Source: Streptomyces sp. A012304 (GTDB lineage: Bacteria > Actinomycetota > Actinomycetes > Streptomycetales > Streptomycetaceae). Taken from it: DNA of 35,205 nucleotides. The DNA lies in assembly GCF_026008495.1 (NCBI RefSeq), contig NZ_BQUN01000099.1, positions 16,567-51,771 on the forward strand, read 5' to 3'. Of this stretch, positions 14,486 through 25,263 are shown piece by piece. The notes under the pieces were generated by a model. The model was not told the DNA's origin. It saw only the letters and a list, made by a program, of their open reading frames with translations, and made no database searches. Position numbers and translations under genes: made by a program. The stretch's first letter is position 1; each line of letters begins with the position of its first letter.

Positions 14486-15553
14486 TCACCGTGTTCCGTT
14501 CGGGGCCGCCGGGCCGCCGGCGCGGCCGTAGCGGTCCAGCTCGTGGAAGAAGCCGTCGACCACCGTCAGCCGGCCGGTGTCCCGCAGGGTGTCCAGGACG
14601 TAGCGGCCCACGGCGAGGTCGAGCACGCCCAGGCCGAACGGCGAGAAGACCACGGGCCGGTCGGCGGGCAGCTCGACCCGTCCCTCCAGGACGTCGTGGA
14701 GCGTGCCGTCGATGAAGTCCCGGTTGCCGGTGAGCTGTTCGACCAGGTGCGGGGAGGTGTCCGCCTTCAGGCAGTGCTCGACGTCGTCGAGGATGTTGGC
14801 GGAGGCGAGCAGGATCTCCGGGGCGAGGTCGCGCAGGGACACGTTGAGGACCAGCGGGTTGTGCGCGAACCAGGACGGGTCGTGCAGGTACGGGCTCGGC
14901 GCGACGGTGGCCAGCACGATCAGGTCGCTGGAGCGGACGAGTTCCTCGGCGGTGGGGTGGACCACGACGGGGGCGTCGCCGGGGCGGCCGGTGAGGTAGC
15001 CGGCGAAGGACTCGGCGTGTTCCTGGGACAGGTCGTGGACACCGAGTTCGTCGAAGGTCCAGCCGGTGGCCTCCAGGTAGTGGTGGATGTAGCGGCCGAT
15101 GAGTCCGCCGCCGATGAAGCCGATCCGGCGCGGGCGCTCGCCCCGGCTGAGCCGGTCGGCGGCCAGGGCGGCGGAGGCGGCGGTCCGGGAAGCGCTGATG
15201 ATGGAGCTCTCCAGGCAGGCCATCGGATATCCGGTGACCGGGTCGTTGAGGATGAGCACCGCGGAGGCCCGGGGGATGCCGGCCTGGACGTTCTCGGGGA
15301 AGCTGGAGATCCACTTCAGGCCGTCGGTGGGGCGGTCGCCGCCGACCGAGGCGGGCAGGGCGATGATGCGCGCGCTCGGCCGGTCGGGGAAGCGCAGGAA
15401 GTAGGAGGGCGGGTTGACCGAGTCGCCGCGGCCGTGCAGCCGGTAGACGTCCTCGACCACGTTCACGACGTGCTTCTCGCTGCCGGTGAGCACCTCGGCC
15501 ACCTGCGCGCCGGTGATCACGGCGAAGGGCGGCACGAGCGGCTGGCGGGACAT
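14486..15553 (-). CDS. sbnB: SbnB-like ACEGA dehydrogenase of Dap synthesis
   Basis: A 355-residue member of the ornithine cyclodeaminase/mu-crystallin family. SbnB oxidatively hydrolyses ACEGA to L-2,3-diaminopropionate, 2-oxoglutarate and NADH. The Rossmann motif GFIGGGLIGRYIHHYLE (about 144-160) and the segment AVLILNDPVTGYPMACLESSIISASRTAA (about 100-128) are family features. The ATG at 15553 has GGAG upstream. Being paired with an SbnA homologue is the strongest evidence. The 2-oxoglutarate released is also the co-substrate of the TauD domain in the NRPS encoded just upstream, so the two steps may be metabolically linked. Confidence 0.9.
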   Translation of the reverse strand: MSRQPLVPPFAVITGAQVAEVLTGSEKHVVNVVEDVYRLHGRGDSVNPPSYFLRFPDRPSARIIALPASVGGDRPTDGLKWISSFPENVQAGIPRASAVLILNDPVTGYPMACLESSIISASRTAASAALAADRLSRGERPRRIGFIGGGLIGRYIHHYLEATGWTFDELGVHDLSQEHAESFAGYLTGRPGDAPVVVHPTAEELVRSSDLIVLATVAPSPYLHDPSWFAHNPLVLNVSLRDLAPEILLASANILDDVEHCLKADTSPHLVEQLTGNRDFIDGTLHDVLEGRVELPADRPVVFSPFGLGVLDLAVGRYVLDTLRDTGRLTVVDGFFHELDRYGRAGGPAAPNGTR

Positions 15554-15619
15554 GGTTGCTCCATCCGTGGGTGGTGGGTGGGCGGCCGGGCGCGGCGGAC
15601 GCGCCCGGCCGGGGACCGG

Positions 15620-19087
<3,468 letters not shown>

Positions 19088-19099
19088 CGCTGTCTCCTG

Positions 19100-19801
19100 T
19101 CAGGCCGGGCGGCTGCCGTCCGGCGCTGCCGAGGACGGGAGCAGGTCGAACGGGGCGTCGCTGACGCCGTCCCAGGTCTCGCCGCGAACGGTGGCGACGA
19201 ACGCGCCCACCCGCTCGGCGCCCCAGAACGGCTCACGGCCGTGGACGAAGAACGGCACGCCGAAGGCGTCGTCGTGGTAGGCCGCGATCAGGCACTCCAC
19301 GCCCTTGAGGCGCAGGTCGGGGTCGTCGACCGAGTCCGCGATCGCCGGGTCGAGGCCCAGCTCGCGGGCGATGGCGGCGATGGTGCCGCGTTCGGCGAGG
19401 TCCCGGCCCTCGTTCCAGCGGGCCCGGTAGGCGAGGTCGACGAACTGCTGTCCCAGGCCGCTTTCCTCGGCGGCGAGGTAGGCGAGGTGGGAGACCTCCC
19501 AGTGCGGGGCGCGGTCCACCGGCCAGGTCACCTGCCAGCCGCGGGCGTGCGCCCAGCGGCGGGCGTCGCGCAGGATGTAGAAGTTCTTGGTGCGGTGCAT
19601 GGGCATCACCGGCAGGGTCACGCCGGCGTCGGCGAGCAGCCGGGTGGACTCCTCGTCCGGCTCCCAGTACGGGATCCATTCGATGCGGTCCAGGACGTCC
19701 GGGTACTTCTCGCTGAGGTCGCGGTAGGCGAACCAGGAGTAGGGGCTGCGCAGGGAGAAGTACCAGCGGGGCTGTCTCCTCCTGCCGCGTGCGGTGCTCA
19801 C
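19100..19801 (-). CDS. DsbA-fold HCCA-isomerase-like protein, putative polyene isomerase
   Basis: A 233-residue thioredoxin-fold protein of the DsbA/2-hydroxychromene-2-carboxylate isomerase group. WYFSLRSPYSWFAYRDL (about 13-29) replaces the CxxC motif with SPYS, and the C-terminal GVPFFVHGREPFWGAERV (about 195-212) matches the isomerase family's cis-Pro region. No cysteine pair is present, so it is not a disulfide oxidoreductase. Streptomyces lack glutathione, so a GSH-assisted mechanism would need mycothiol or another thiol. Between the KR and NRPS genes, with the start overlapping the KR stop (GTGA), the likely role is cis/trans isomerisation or bond migration in the polyenoyl chain. That role is inferred from context. 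Confidence 0.75.
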   Translation of the reverse strand: MSTARGRRRQPRWYFSLRSPYSWFAYRDLSEKYPDVLDRIEWIPYWEPDEESTRLLADAGVTLPVMPMHRTKNFYILRDARRWAHARGWQVTWPVDRAPHWEVSHLAYLAAEESGLGQQFVDLAYRARWNEGRDLAERGTIAAIARELGLDPAIADSVDDPDLRLKGVECLIAAYHDDAFGVPFFVHGREPFWGAERVGAFVATVRGETWDGVSDAPFDLLPSSAAPDGSRPA

Positions 19802-20541
19802 AGGGCTATCCCCCCGTCGATGTGGAAGACGGATCCGGTGATGTAGGCGGCGCGGGGCCCGGCGAGGAAGGCGACGAGTTCGGCGACCTCCTCGGCGGTG
19901 CCCATCCGGCCGAGGGCGACGGCGGCCAGGGCCTGGTCGCGCAGCCGTTCGGGGACGGCGGCGACCATGTCGGTGTCGACGAAGCCGGGGGCCACCGCGT
20001 TGACGCGGATGCCGTAGCGGCCGACCTCCTTGGCGAGGGACTTGGAGAAGCCGATGATCCCGGCCTTGGAGGCGGCGTAGTTGGTCTGGGTGGCGTTGCC
20101 GTGGACGCCGGCCACTGAGGAGATGTTGACGAGGGAACCGCCGCGGCGCTTCATCATCCCGAAGGTGACGGCGCGGCAGACGTGGAAGACGCCGTCGAGG
20201 TTGGTGGACAGCACCGAGCTCCAGTCGTCGTCGGACATCATCACCAGGCCCTTGTCCCGGGTGATGCCGGCGGAGGTGACGGCGGTCTCGACGGGGCCGA
20301 GTTCCTGTTCGGTGGCGGTGACCCAGTCGCGTACGGCCTGGGCGTCGGAGACGTCGACGCGGTGGTGCAGCACCCGGGCGCCGAGCGCCTCCGCCTCCTT
20401 GGCGAGGACCTGGGCGGCGTCCTGGCTGGAGTGGTAGCAGAAGCTGACGTCGTAGCCGTCCGCCGCGAGCTTCAGCACGGCGGCCCGGCCGATGCCCCGG
20501 GACCCCCCGCTGATCAGGGCCACGGGCCTGGTGTCGGTCAT
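19798..20541 (-). CDS. FabG-type 3-oxoacyl-ACP ketoreductase
   Basis: A 247-residue short-chain dehydrogenase. It has the NADPH-binding SGGSRGIG (11-18), VTSAGIT in place of the usual NNAG, the active-site Ser in VNISSVAG and YAASK supplying Tyr and Lys. The C terminus (YITGSVFHIDGGIAL) is FabG-like. It would reduce each beta-keto unit on the ACP, giving the hydroxyl that the paired dehydratases remove. With no enoyl reductase in the cluster, repeated KS-KR-DH cycles leave conjugated double bonds. The ATG at 20541 overlaps the upstream dehydratase stop. Confidence 0.92.
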   Translation of the reverse strand: MTDTRPVALISGGSRGIGRAAVLKLAADGYDVSFCYHSSQDAAQVLAKEAEALGARVLHHRVDVSDAQAVRDWVTATEQELGPVETAVTSAGITRDKGLVMMSDDDWSSVLSTNLDGVFHVCRAVTFGMMKRRGGSLVNISSVAGVHGNATQTNYAASKAGIIGFSKSLAKEVGRYGIRVNAVAPGFVDTDMVAAVPERLRDQALAAVALGRMGTAEEVAELVAFLAGPRAAYITGSVFHIDGGIAL

Positions 20542-21071
20542 CGTTCGGCCTCTCTTCCGGTTCCGGGGGTCGGTGCGGTGGGGGCGGCGGGGTCGTCCGG
20601 GTCCGCGGTGGGGCGGAGCAGCTCGGCGGGGCGGAAGGCCATCACCATCTGCGCCACCGTCATCACGGTCAGGTCGCCGCGGTGGCTGCTGCCCTCGAAG
20701 ACGACCGAGTCGGTGAAGGTGCGGGCGACGGTCACCCGGTGCTCGATGACGTCGCCGGGCAGGACGGGGTGGTGGAACTCGGCGTCGGCCACCGAGCCGA
20801 AGAGCATGACCTGCCCCTGCGGGGCGCCGCCGCCGACCACGGTGAGCAGGCCCGCGGTCTGCCCCCACGACTCGATGAGCAGGGACGGCGGGTAGGCGAG
20901 GTCCGCGTCGGGGGCGGCGCCCGCGTACCAGGGCTCGTTGACGGTGACCGCCTTCACCGCGCGGATCCGCTCGCCGGGCACCAGCTCGACGACGCGGTCC
21001 ACGAGCAGCATGGGGTACCGGTGCGGCAGCGACCGCGCGATGGGCACGGCCGGTGGGGTGAGGACCGTCAT
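20538..21071 (-). CDS. FabZ-like hotdog dehydratase subunit lacking the catalytic His
   Basis: A 177-residue single hotdog protein. The FabZ signature LPHRYPMLLVDRVVELVPGE (about 15-34) and the helix SLLIESWGQTAG (about 63-74, Glu67) are clear. In FabZ the catalytic His lies in GHFP, 14 residues before the catalytic Glu; here that segment reads GAAP, with Ala52 at the His position. The protein therefore looks like one half of an active site. The adjoining, overlapping gene encodes a smaller hotdog that keeps both residues, so a heterodimer, as known for the ApeI/ApeP dehydratases of aryl polyenes, is likely. The C-terminal tail is Pro/Ala/Thr-rich. Confidence 0.85.
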   Translation of the reverse strand: MTVLTPPAVPIARSLPHRYPMLLVDRVVELVPGERIRAVKAVTVNEPWYAGAAPDADLAYPPSLLIESWGQTAGLLTVVGGGAPQGQVMLFGSVADAEFHHPVLPGDVIEHRVTVARTFTDSVVFEGSSHRGDLTVMTVAQMVMAFRPAELLRPTADPDDPAAPTAPTPGTGREAER

Positions 21072-21463
21072 CGGGCACCTCCGGCGGGCTCGAAGCGCAG
21101 CCGGACCCGGGCGGCGGGGCCGCGGGAGGTGGTGGCCGTCGCCTTGCAGCGCCACGCGGTGCCGGCGCGCTGCCAGGTGAGGGCCAGGTGGAGGGTGTCC
21201 CCCGGGTAGACGGCGCCGGCGAAGCGGGCGGACTCCACGGCGGCGAGCACCCCGGGGGCGGCGGCCGGGTCGGCGTCGAGCGCCGCCCGCCGCACGCACT
21301 CCAGTACGCAGACGCCGGGGAAGATCGGGAAGTCGGGGTAGTGGCCGGCGAACACCGGCTCGTCGGCCAGGATCTCGGCCCGGGCGGAGCCGGCCAGTCC
21401 GTCGGCGGTCCGCTCCTCCACCACGACGTCGGCGCGGACGGGGCTGACCGGGGCCGCGGTCAT
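21068..21463 (-). CDS. Hotdog dehydratase subunit with intact His/Glu pair
   Basis: A 131-residue hotdog protein. FAGHYPDFPIFPGVCVLECV (39-58) aligns with the FabZ catalytic segment, giving His41 and Glu55 at the canonical 14-residue spacing. It lacks the HRYP motif present in its partner encoded by the next gene. The genes overlap by 4 bases on both sides. It would dehydrate beta-hydroxyacyl-ACP to the trans-enoyl form. Together the two small hotdogs probably make one functional dehydratase. Confidence 0.82.
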   Translation of the reverse strand: MTAAPVSPVRADVVVEERTADGLAGSARAEILADEPVFAGHYPDFPIFPGVCVLECVRRAALDADPAAAPGVLAAVESARFAGAVYPGDTLHLALTWQRAGTAWRCKATATTSRGPAARVRLRFEPAGGAR

Positions 21464-22566
21464 CGGGTGGCCGCCAGGCGCAGGACCGCGCAGGCCAGGG
21501 AGCCGTCGCGGTCGGCGGAGGTGACCAGGGCGATCCGGCCGGCCGCCGTGGGGTCCTCGGCGGCGGTGGCGAGCAGGATCGCGATCTGGAACGGGGCGGA
21601 GGCGGCGGAGACGTCCCCGATGCGGCTGACGGCCGGGACCCGCCGCACCGGTGCGCTGCCGCAGACCGCGGTGAGGACCTCGCGTTCCAGGTGGCCGAGG
21701 AGGCCCGGCGCGTCACTGGGGGCGGCCGCCCAGACCTCGTCGGCGGTGACCCCGGCGGCGTCCAGGGCGGAGCGCACACAGGCCTCCAGCGCGGCGCGGA
21801 CGCCGTTGCCGGTGGCCACCCGGGACCGTACCGCCAGTATCTCGGCGAGGGCGGGGCGCTCGGGGGTGACCGCCGAGGCGGGGCCGATCAGCAGCACGGC
21901 CGCGCCCTCGCCGAGGGCGACACCGGGGGCCTCGGGGCCCCGGCTGTGCCGCTCCAGCCAGTAGCGGGCGTGCGAGTACTCCTCGGCGGCGGCGCACAGC
22001 ACCGTGTCGGCGCGGCCCGTGGACAGCAGCCGGGTGGCGTAGTTGAGGGAGAGCAGGCCCGCCGCGCGGCCCCCGGCCAGCGTGGTGTTGGGTCCCTTGA
22101 TGCCGTACCAGATGGCGCACTGGCCGGCCGCGCAGTTCATCACCGCGTTGGGCATCACGGCCGGGTCGACGTCGTAGGGCCGGGCGCCCTCCAGGGAGCT
22201 GCGGGTGAAGTCCATCATGCTGGCGGCGCTGCCGGTGGTGGTGGCCAGCACGAGCGCGGCCCGCTCGCCGGTCTCCGTCTCGCGTCGCGCGCCGGGCTGG
22301 TCGAGCAGCGAGCCGACGGCGGTGACGGCGAGGCCGGTGACCCGGTCCATGGAGCGGGTGCCCTTCTTGCCGAGGACCTCGCGGACCTCGAACCCGGGGA
22401 CCAGGTGGGCGCGGCTGACGGGCACGTTCCAGCGCTCGGTGTCCACCGGGGCGACGGTGGAGCGCTGGGCGCGCACGCCCTCGGCGAAGGCTTCGGCGCC
22501 GATCCCGTGCGGGGAGACCGCCGACCAGCCGGTGATCACCGGCCGGTCGGCCACCGCGGCGCTCAT
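21460..22566 (-). CDS. KS4: ketosynthase-like protein with no catalytic triad
   Basis: A 368-residue thiolase-fold protein related to beta-ketoacyl synthases. It aligns without gaps with KS2 over LAGGRAAGLLSLNYATRLLSTGRAD (about 163-187), which places Arg167 at the nucleophilic Cys position. The HGTGT motif is replaced by AAAPSDAP and the usual GH(T) by GD, so all three catalytic residues are lost. It cannot condense by the standard mechanism. It may be a chain-length-factor-like partner of an active KS, or an acyl-chain gate. The start overlaps the thioesterase gene upstream by 4 bases; its stop overlaps the first dehydratase gene. Confidence 0.82.
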   Translation of the reverse strand: MSAAVADRPVITGWSAVSPHGIGAEAFAEGVRAQRSTVAPVDTERWNVPVSRAHLVPGFEVREVLGKKGTRSMDRVTGLAVTAVGSLLDQPGARRETETGERAALVLATTTGSAASMMDFTRSSLEGARPYDVDPAVMPNAVMNCAAGQCAIWYGIKGPNTTLAGGRAAGLLSLNYATRLLSTGRADTVLCAAAEEYSHARYWLERHSRGPEAPGVALGEGAAVLLIGPASAVTPERPALAEILAVRSRVATGNGVRAALEACVRSALDAAGVTADEVWAAAPSDAPGLLGHLEREVLTAVCGSAPVRRVPAVSRIGDVSAASAPFQIAILLATAAEDPTAAGRIALVTSADRDGSLACAVLRLAATR

Positions 22567-23567
22567 GACGCCGCCTTGCGCGGTGTGGTGAGGGCGGTGA
22601 CGGTGGCCTCGTCGAACTCGGCCATCTCCCACTGGTTGGGGGCGGTCTCCTGGAGGTAGCCGTGGGTGATGGTGCCGGTGGCGGTCTTCACCAGCTGCCC
22701 GTCGCGCAGCACGTAGCAGTCCATGCGGGTGGAGTAGAGCAGCGTCTTGAAGACGTTCTCGACGGTGTAGACGGTGTAGACCTCCTCCTCCATCAGGGTC
22801 TCGTCGAGGAGTTCGATGCGGGACTGGGTGACGACGGGGATCCAGCCGCGGGTGTCGAGGACCTCCTTGATGGCCAGGCCCCGGTCGGCGAGGAAGAGGT
22901 CCTCGACCTCCTCCATGATCCGCAGGAAGCCGGACATCTGGACGCGCTCGTTGTAGTGGCAGTAGAAGTAGCCGACCCGCCAGCGCCAGCCGAACGCGTT
23001 GGTCTCGCCGATGAGTTCGCTGAGCACCGGGTCGGCGCTGGTGCCGCGGCCGGCGGTGAACTCGCCGTAGGGCGTGGGCGTGGCCGCGAGCTCCAGCCGC
23101 TCGCCGGTGCCCAGGCGGGCGGTGGTGAACCGGTCCAGCCCGGCCGGCCAGGGCTCCTCGGCCCGGACGTGGCCGTCGACGCGCAGCGCCACCACGAGCG
23201 TGGAGTCGGCGCACCGCACGCGCTTGCCGTCGCGTTCGACGAACTGCTCGACACGGAAGCGGAGCCGGTCCTCGCCGTCCTTGGTGCGCGGTGTGACGAC
23301 CGCCTCGACCTCGTCGTCGACGGCGAGCAGCGCGCCGAGCCGGGAGCGGATGTCGACCACGTCGAAGCCGAGCCCGAAGCGCCGGTAGAGGTCTCCCACG
23401 GGCAGCCCGGCCTGCCTGAAGTGGTGCAGCACCGCCGCTTCGGCCACGTAGTTGATGTGCTTGAAGCCGATGGCGAAGCTGATGTTGTTGCCTTCGAACA
23501 GCGGGCGCAGCCGCGCCGTGGTCGGGGTCAGCAGCGCCGTCACCGAGGGGTGGGGCGTCGGGTCCAT
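22563..23567 (-). CDS. Double-hotdog acyl thioesterase-like protein
   Basis: A 334-residue protein that appears to contain two hotdog units. The first (about 25-165) has IGFKHINYVAEAAVLHHFRQAG and DVVDIRSRLGALLAVDDEVEAVV. The second (about 190-325) has GYFYCHYNERVQMSGFLRIMEEVEDLFLADRGL, GWIPVVTQSRIELLDETLMEEEVY and a GTITHGYL end, like 4HBT acyl-CoA thioesterases. It may hydrolyse acyl-ACP, or hold or transfer the polyene chain. The ATG at 23567 is preceded by AAGGAGT. A 53-bp gap separates it from the upstream alpha/beta hydrolase gene. Annotation as a thioesterase rests on fold resemblance only; a dehydratase-like role is possible. Confidence 0.7.
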   Translation of the reverse strand: MDPTPHPSVTALLTPTTARLRPLFEGNNISFAIGFKHINYVAEAAVLHHFRQAGLPVGDLYRRFGLGFDVVDIRSRLGALLAVDDEVEAVVTPRTKDGEDRLRFRVEQFVERDGKRVRCADSTLVVALRVDGHVRAEEPWPAGLDRFTTARLGTGERLELAATPTPYGEFTAGRGTSADPVLSELIGETNAFGWRWRVGYFYCHYNERVQMSGFLRIMEEVEDLFLADRGLAIKEVLDTRGWIPVVTQSRIELLDETLMEEEVYTVYTVENVFKTLLYSTRMDCYVLRDGQLVKTATGTITHGYLQETAPNQWEMAEFDEATVTALTTPRKAAS

Positions 23568-23620
23568 CACGGACTCCTTCGTGTCGGGGCGTTTCGGGTC
23601 GGGCGGTGCGGGCCGGGCGG

Positions 23621-24376
23621 TCAGGCGTCCGCCAGGGGCCGGACGCGGCCTGGGATCCGGTCGAGGAAGGCGTGCACGGCGCCCGTGAACACCTCGGGCG
23701 CCTCGAGCATCGGGAAGTGCCCGCAGCCGGGCACGGTCAGGCACTCCCCGGCGGGCAGCCGGGCGGCGAGCCGGCGGGCCTGGGCGACGGGCGCGGACCG
23801 GTCGTCCTCGCAGCCGACGACCAGCGCCGGGGTTTGCACCAGGTCCACGGGGAAGAGCGGGGTGCGCAGGTAGGCGTCGAAGAACCGCAGCCATCCGTAG
23901 GGGCCGATCCACTCCGTCATGCGCCGGGCCATGTCGGCGAGGATCCCGGCCTCGATGGGGTGGTCGGGGGTGCGCAGCCGGATCGACTCGGCCATGGTGC
24001 GCGGGAAGTCGTCCAGGGTCGGCGCGATCATGTCCCAGTGGAAGTCGTCCGCGTCGCTCCGGTAGAAGGGGTTGACGAGGACGACGCCCGGCAGGTCCAG
24101 CGGGTCGCCGGCGGCCGCGCGGGCGCTGAGCAGGTCGAGCAGCACCACCGAGCTGAACGAGTGGGCCACCACCACGCCGGGGCCGCCCGGAACGGTGTCG
24201 AGCACCTCGGCCAGCCGGGCCGCGGAGTCCGTCTCGTGGCGCCAGTCGGCGATGCCGCCGCTGTGCCAGGGCAGCCGGGGGGTGTGCACCTCGACGCCGT
24301 CGCGCCAGTGTCCGGCGAGCGAGGCCCAGATGCCCTCGTTGTTGGCGAGTCCGTGCAGCAGCACCAGGTTCGTCAT
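23621..24376 (-). CDS. Alpha/beta hydrolase with AHSFSS nucleophile elbow
   Basis: A 251-residue alpha/beta hydrolase. LVLLHGLANNEGIW (about 4-17) forms the oxyanion region, VVVAHSFSSVVLL (68-80) carries the nucleophile Ser73 in A-H-S-F-S instead of G-x-S-x-G, GCEDDRSAP supplies an Asp, and CGHFPMLEAPE the His. The catalytic triad therefore appears complete. In this setting it could release, cyclise or transfer the polyenoyl product, or act on an ester intermediate. The start at 24376 overlaps the KS3 stop by 4 bases. The cluster has four hydrolase-type proteins in all, and which one is the final release enzyme cannot be decided from sequence. Confidence 0.82.
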   Translation of the reverse strand: MTNLVLLHGLANNEGIWASLAGHWRDGVEVHTPRLPWHSGGIADWRHETDSAARLAEVLDTVPGGPGVVVAHSFSSVVLLDLLSARAAAGDPLDLPGVVLVNPFYRSDADDFHWDMIAPTLDDFPRTMAESIRLRTPDHPIEAGILADMARRMTEWIGPYGWLRFFDAYLRTPLFPVDLVQTPALVVGCEDDRSAPVAQARRLAARLPAGECLTVPGCGHFPMLEAPEVFTGAVHAFLDRIPGRVRPLADA

Positions 24377-25263
24377 GCCGGACTCTCCGGGGCGAGCAGG
24401 GCGGCTCCGGTCGCGCCGGCCAGGGCGTAAGCCGGGCGGGTGGCGCCCTGGGCGAACCAGCCGACGGCGGCGGCGCACTGCACGACGCCGAGGGCGCCGG
24501 AGAGTTCGCCCCAGCCGGTGAGGGCGACGCGGTCGGCGCCGGCGGGCACCGGGTCCGCCTCGGGGCTGAACCACAGCCCGCCGTCCGGGGCGCGCCGGGT
24601 CAGCTCGGCGACCGTGCCGGCGGGACGCGCGGTGCGCACGACCGGGCCGAGCAGGGCGTGGGGTGTGCCGGTGGGGGTGCGGCTGAGCACCAGGGCGGCA
24701 CCGCCGTCGGCCACGGGGCCGCCGATGAGCCGACGGGTGACCTCGTTGTCCGGTTCGACGCCGGTCACCAGGACGTGGTCGGCGCGTCCGGCGCGCAGCA
24801 GGACGGCGGCCCAGCGCACGGCGTCGAGACCGGAGCTGCGGCCGTTGCACACCGTGAGGTTGGGGCCGCGCAGCCCGTACCGGATGGCGGTCTCGGAGGC
24901 GATGATGTTGCTGGAGGCGTTCGGCGTGTCCATCGGGCTGAGGGCCTGGGTGGACTCCTTGGCGATGGTCTCCACCGCCCGGCACACGGTGTCCGCGTTG
25001 CCGAGGTTGGAGCTGACCACGGTGCCGATCCGGTCGCCGGGCACGGTCGGCCCGTCCGGTCCGAGAAGCCCGGCGTCGGTGAGCGCGGCGTGGGCGAGGT
25101 GGAGTCCGAGCCGGGTGGCGCTGTCCTTGAAGCGCAGGCCCTTCTTGCCGATGAGGGCGGCCGGGTCGACGGGGTCGGCGCCGGCGACGGCCGGGCGCAG
25201 CAGGGCGCCGGGGTCGGCCGCGCCGGGCAGGGCCACGGCGACACCGGTGACGGCGAGGGTCAT
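24373..25263 (-). CDS. KS3: short ketosynthase-like protein, Cys replaced by Arg
   Basis: A 296-residue ketosynthase homologue, over 100 residues shorter than a normal KS. Aligned without gaps to KS2 over NGRSSGLDAVRWAAVLLRAGRAD (140-162), Arg142 takes the place of the nucleophilic Cys; Cys139 lies three residues earlier and is not positionally equivalent. The HGTGT segment is missing and the later GH(T) is replaced by GE in GWGELSGALG. It shares the Cys-to-Arg change with KS4, which suggests a common class of inactive KS partner. Overlaps by 4 bases with KS2 upstream and the hydrolase downstream suggest stoichiometric translation. A chain-length-factor or scaffold role is plausible. Confidence 0.82.
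   Translation of the reverse strand: MTLAVTGVAVALPGAADPGALLRPAVAGADPVDPAALIGKKGLRFKDSATRLGLHLAHAALTDAGLLGPDGPTVPGDRIGTVVSSNLGNADTVCRAVETIAKESTQALSPMDTPNASSNIIASETAIRYGLRGPNLTVCNGRSSGLDAVRWAAVLLRAGRADHVLVTGVEPDNEVTRRLIGGPVADGGAALVLSRTPTGTPHALLGPVVRTARPAGTVAELTRRAPDGGLWFSPEADPVPAGADRVALTGWGELSGALGVVQCAAAVGWFAQGATRPAYALAGATGAALLAPESPA

Noticed and set aside
19100..19801. DsbA-type disulfide oxidoreductase
   Set aside because: No CxxC motif and no signal peptide; the active-site segment is SPYS as in isomerase-type members.
24373..25263. Cys139 of KS3 as the active-site nucleophile
   Set aside because: Gap-free alignment to KS2 and KS4 over the following helix puts Arg142, not Cys139, at the nucleophile position, and the His motifs are missing too.
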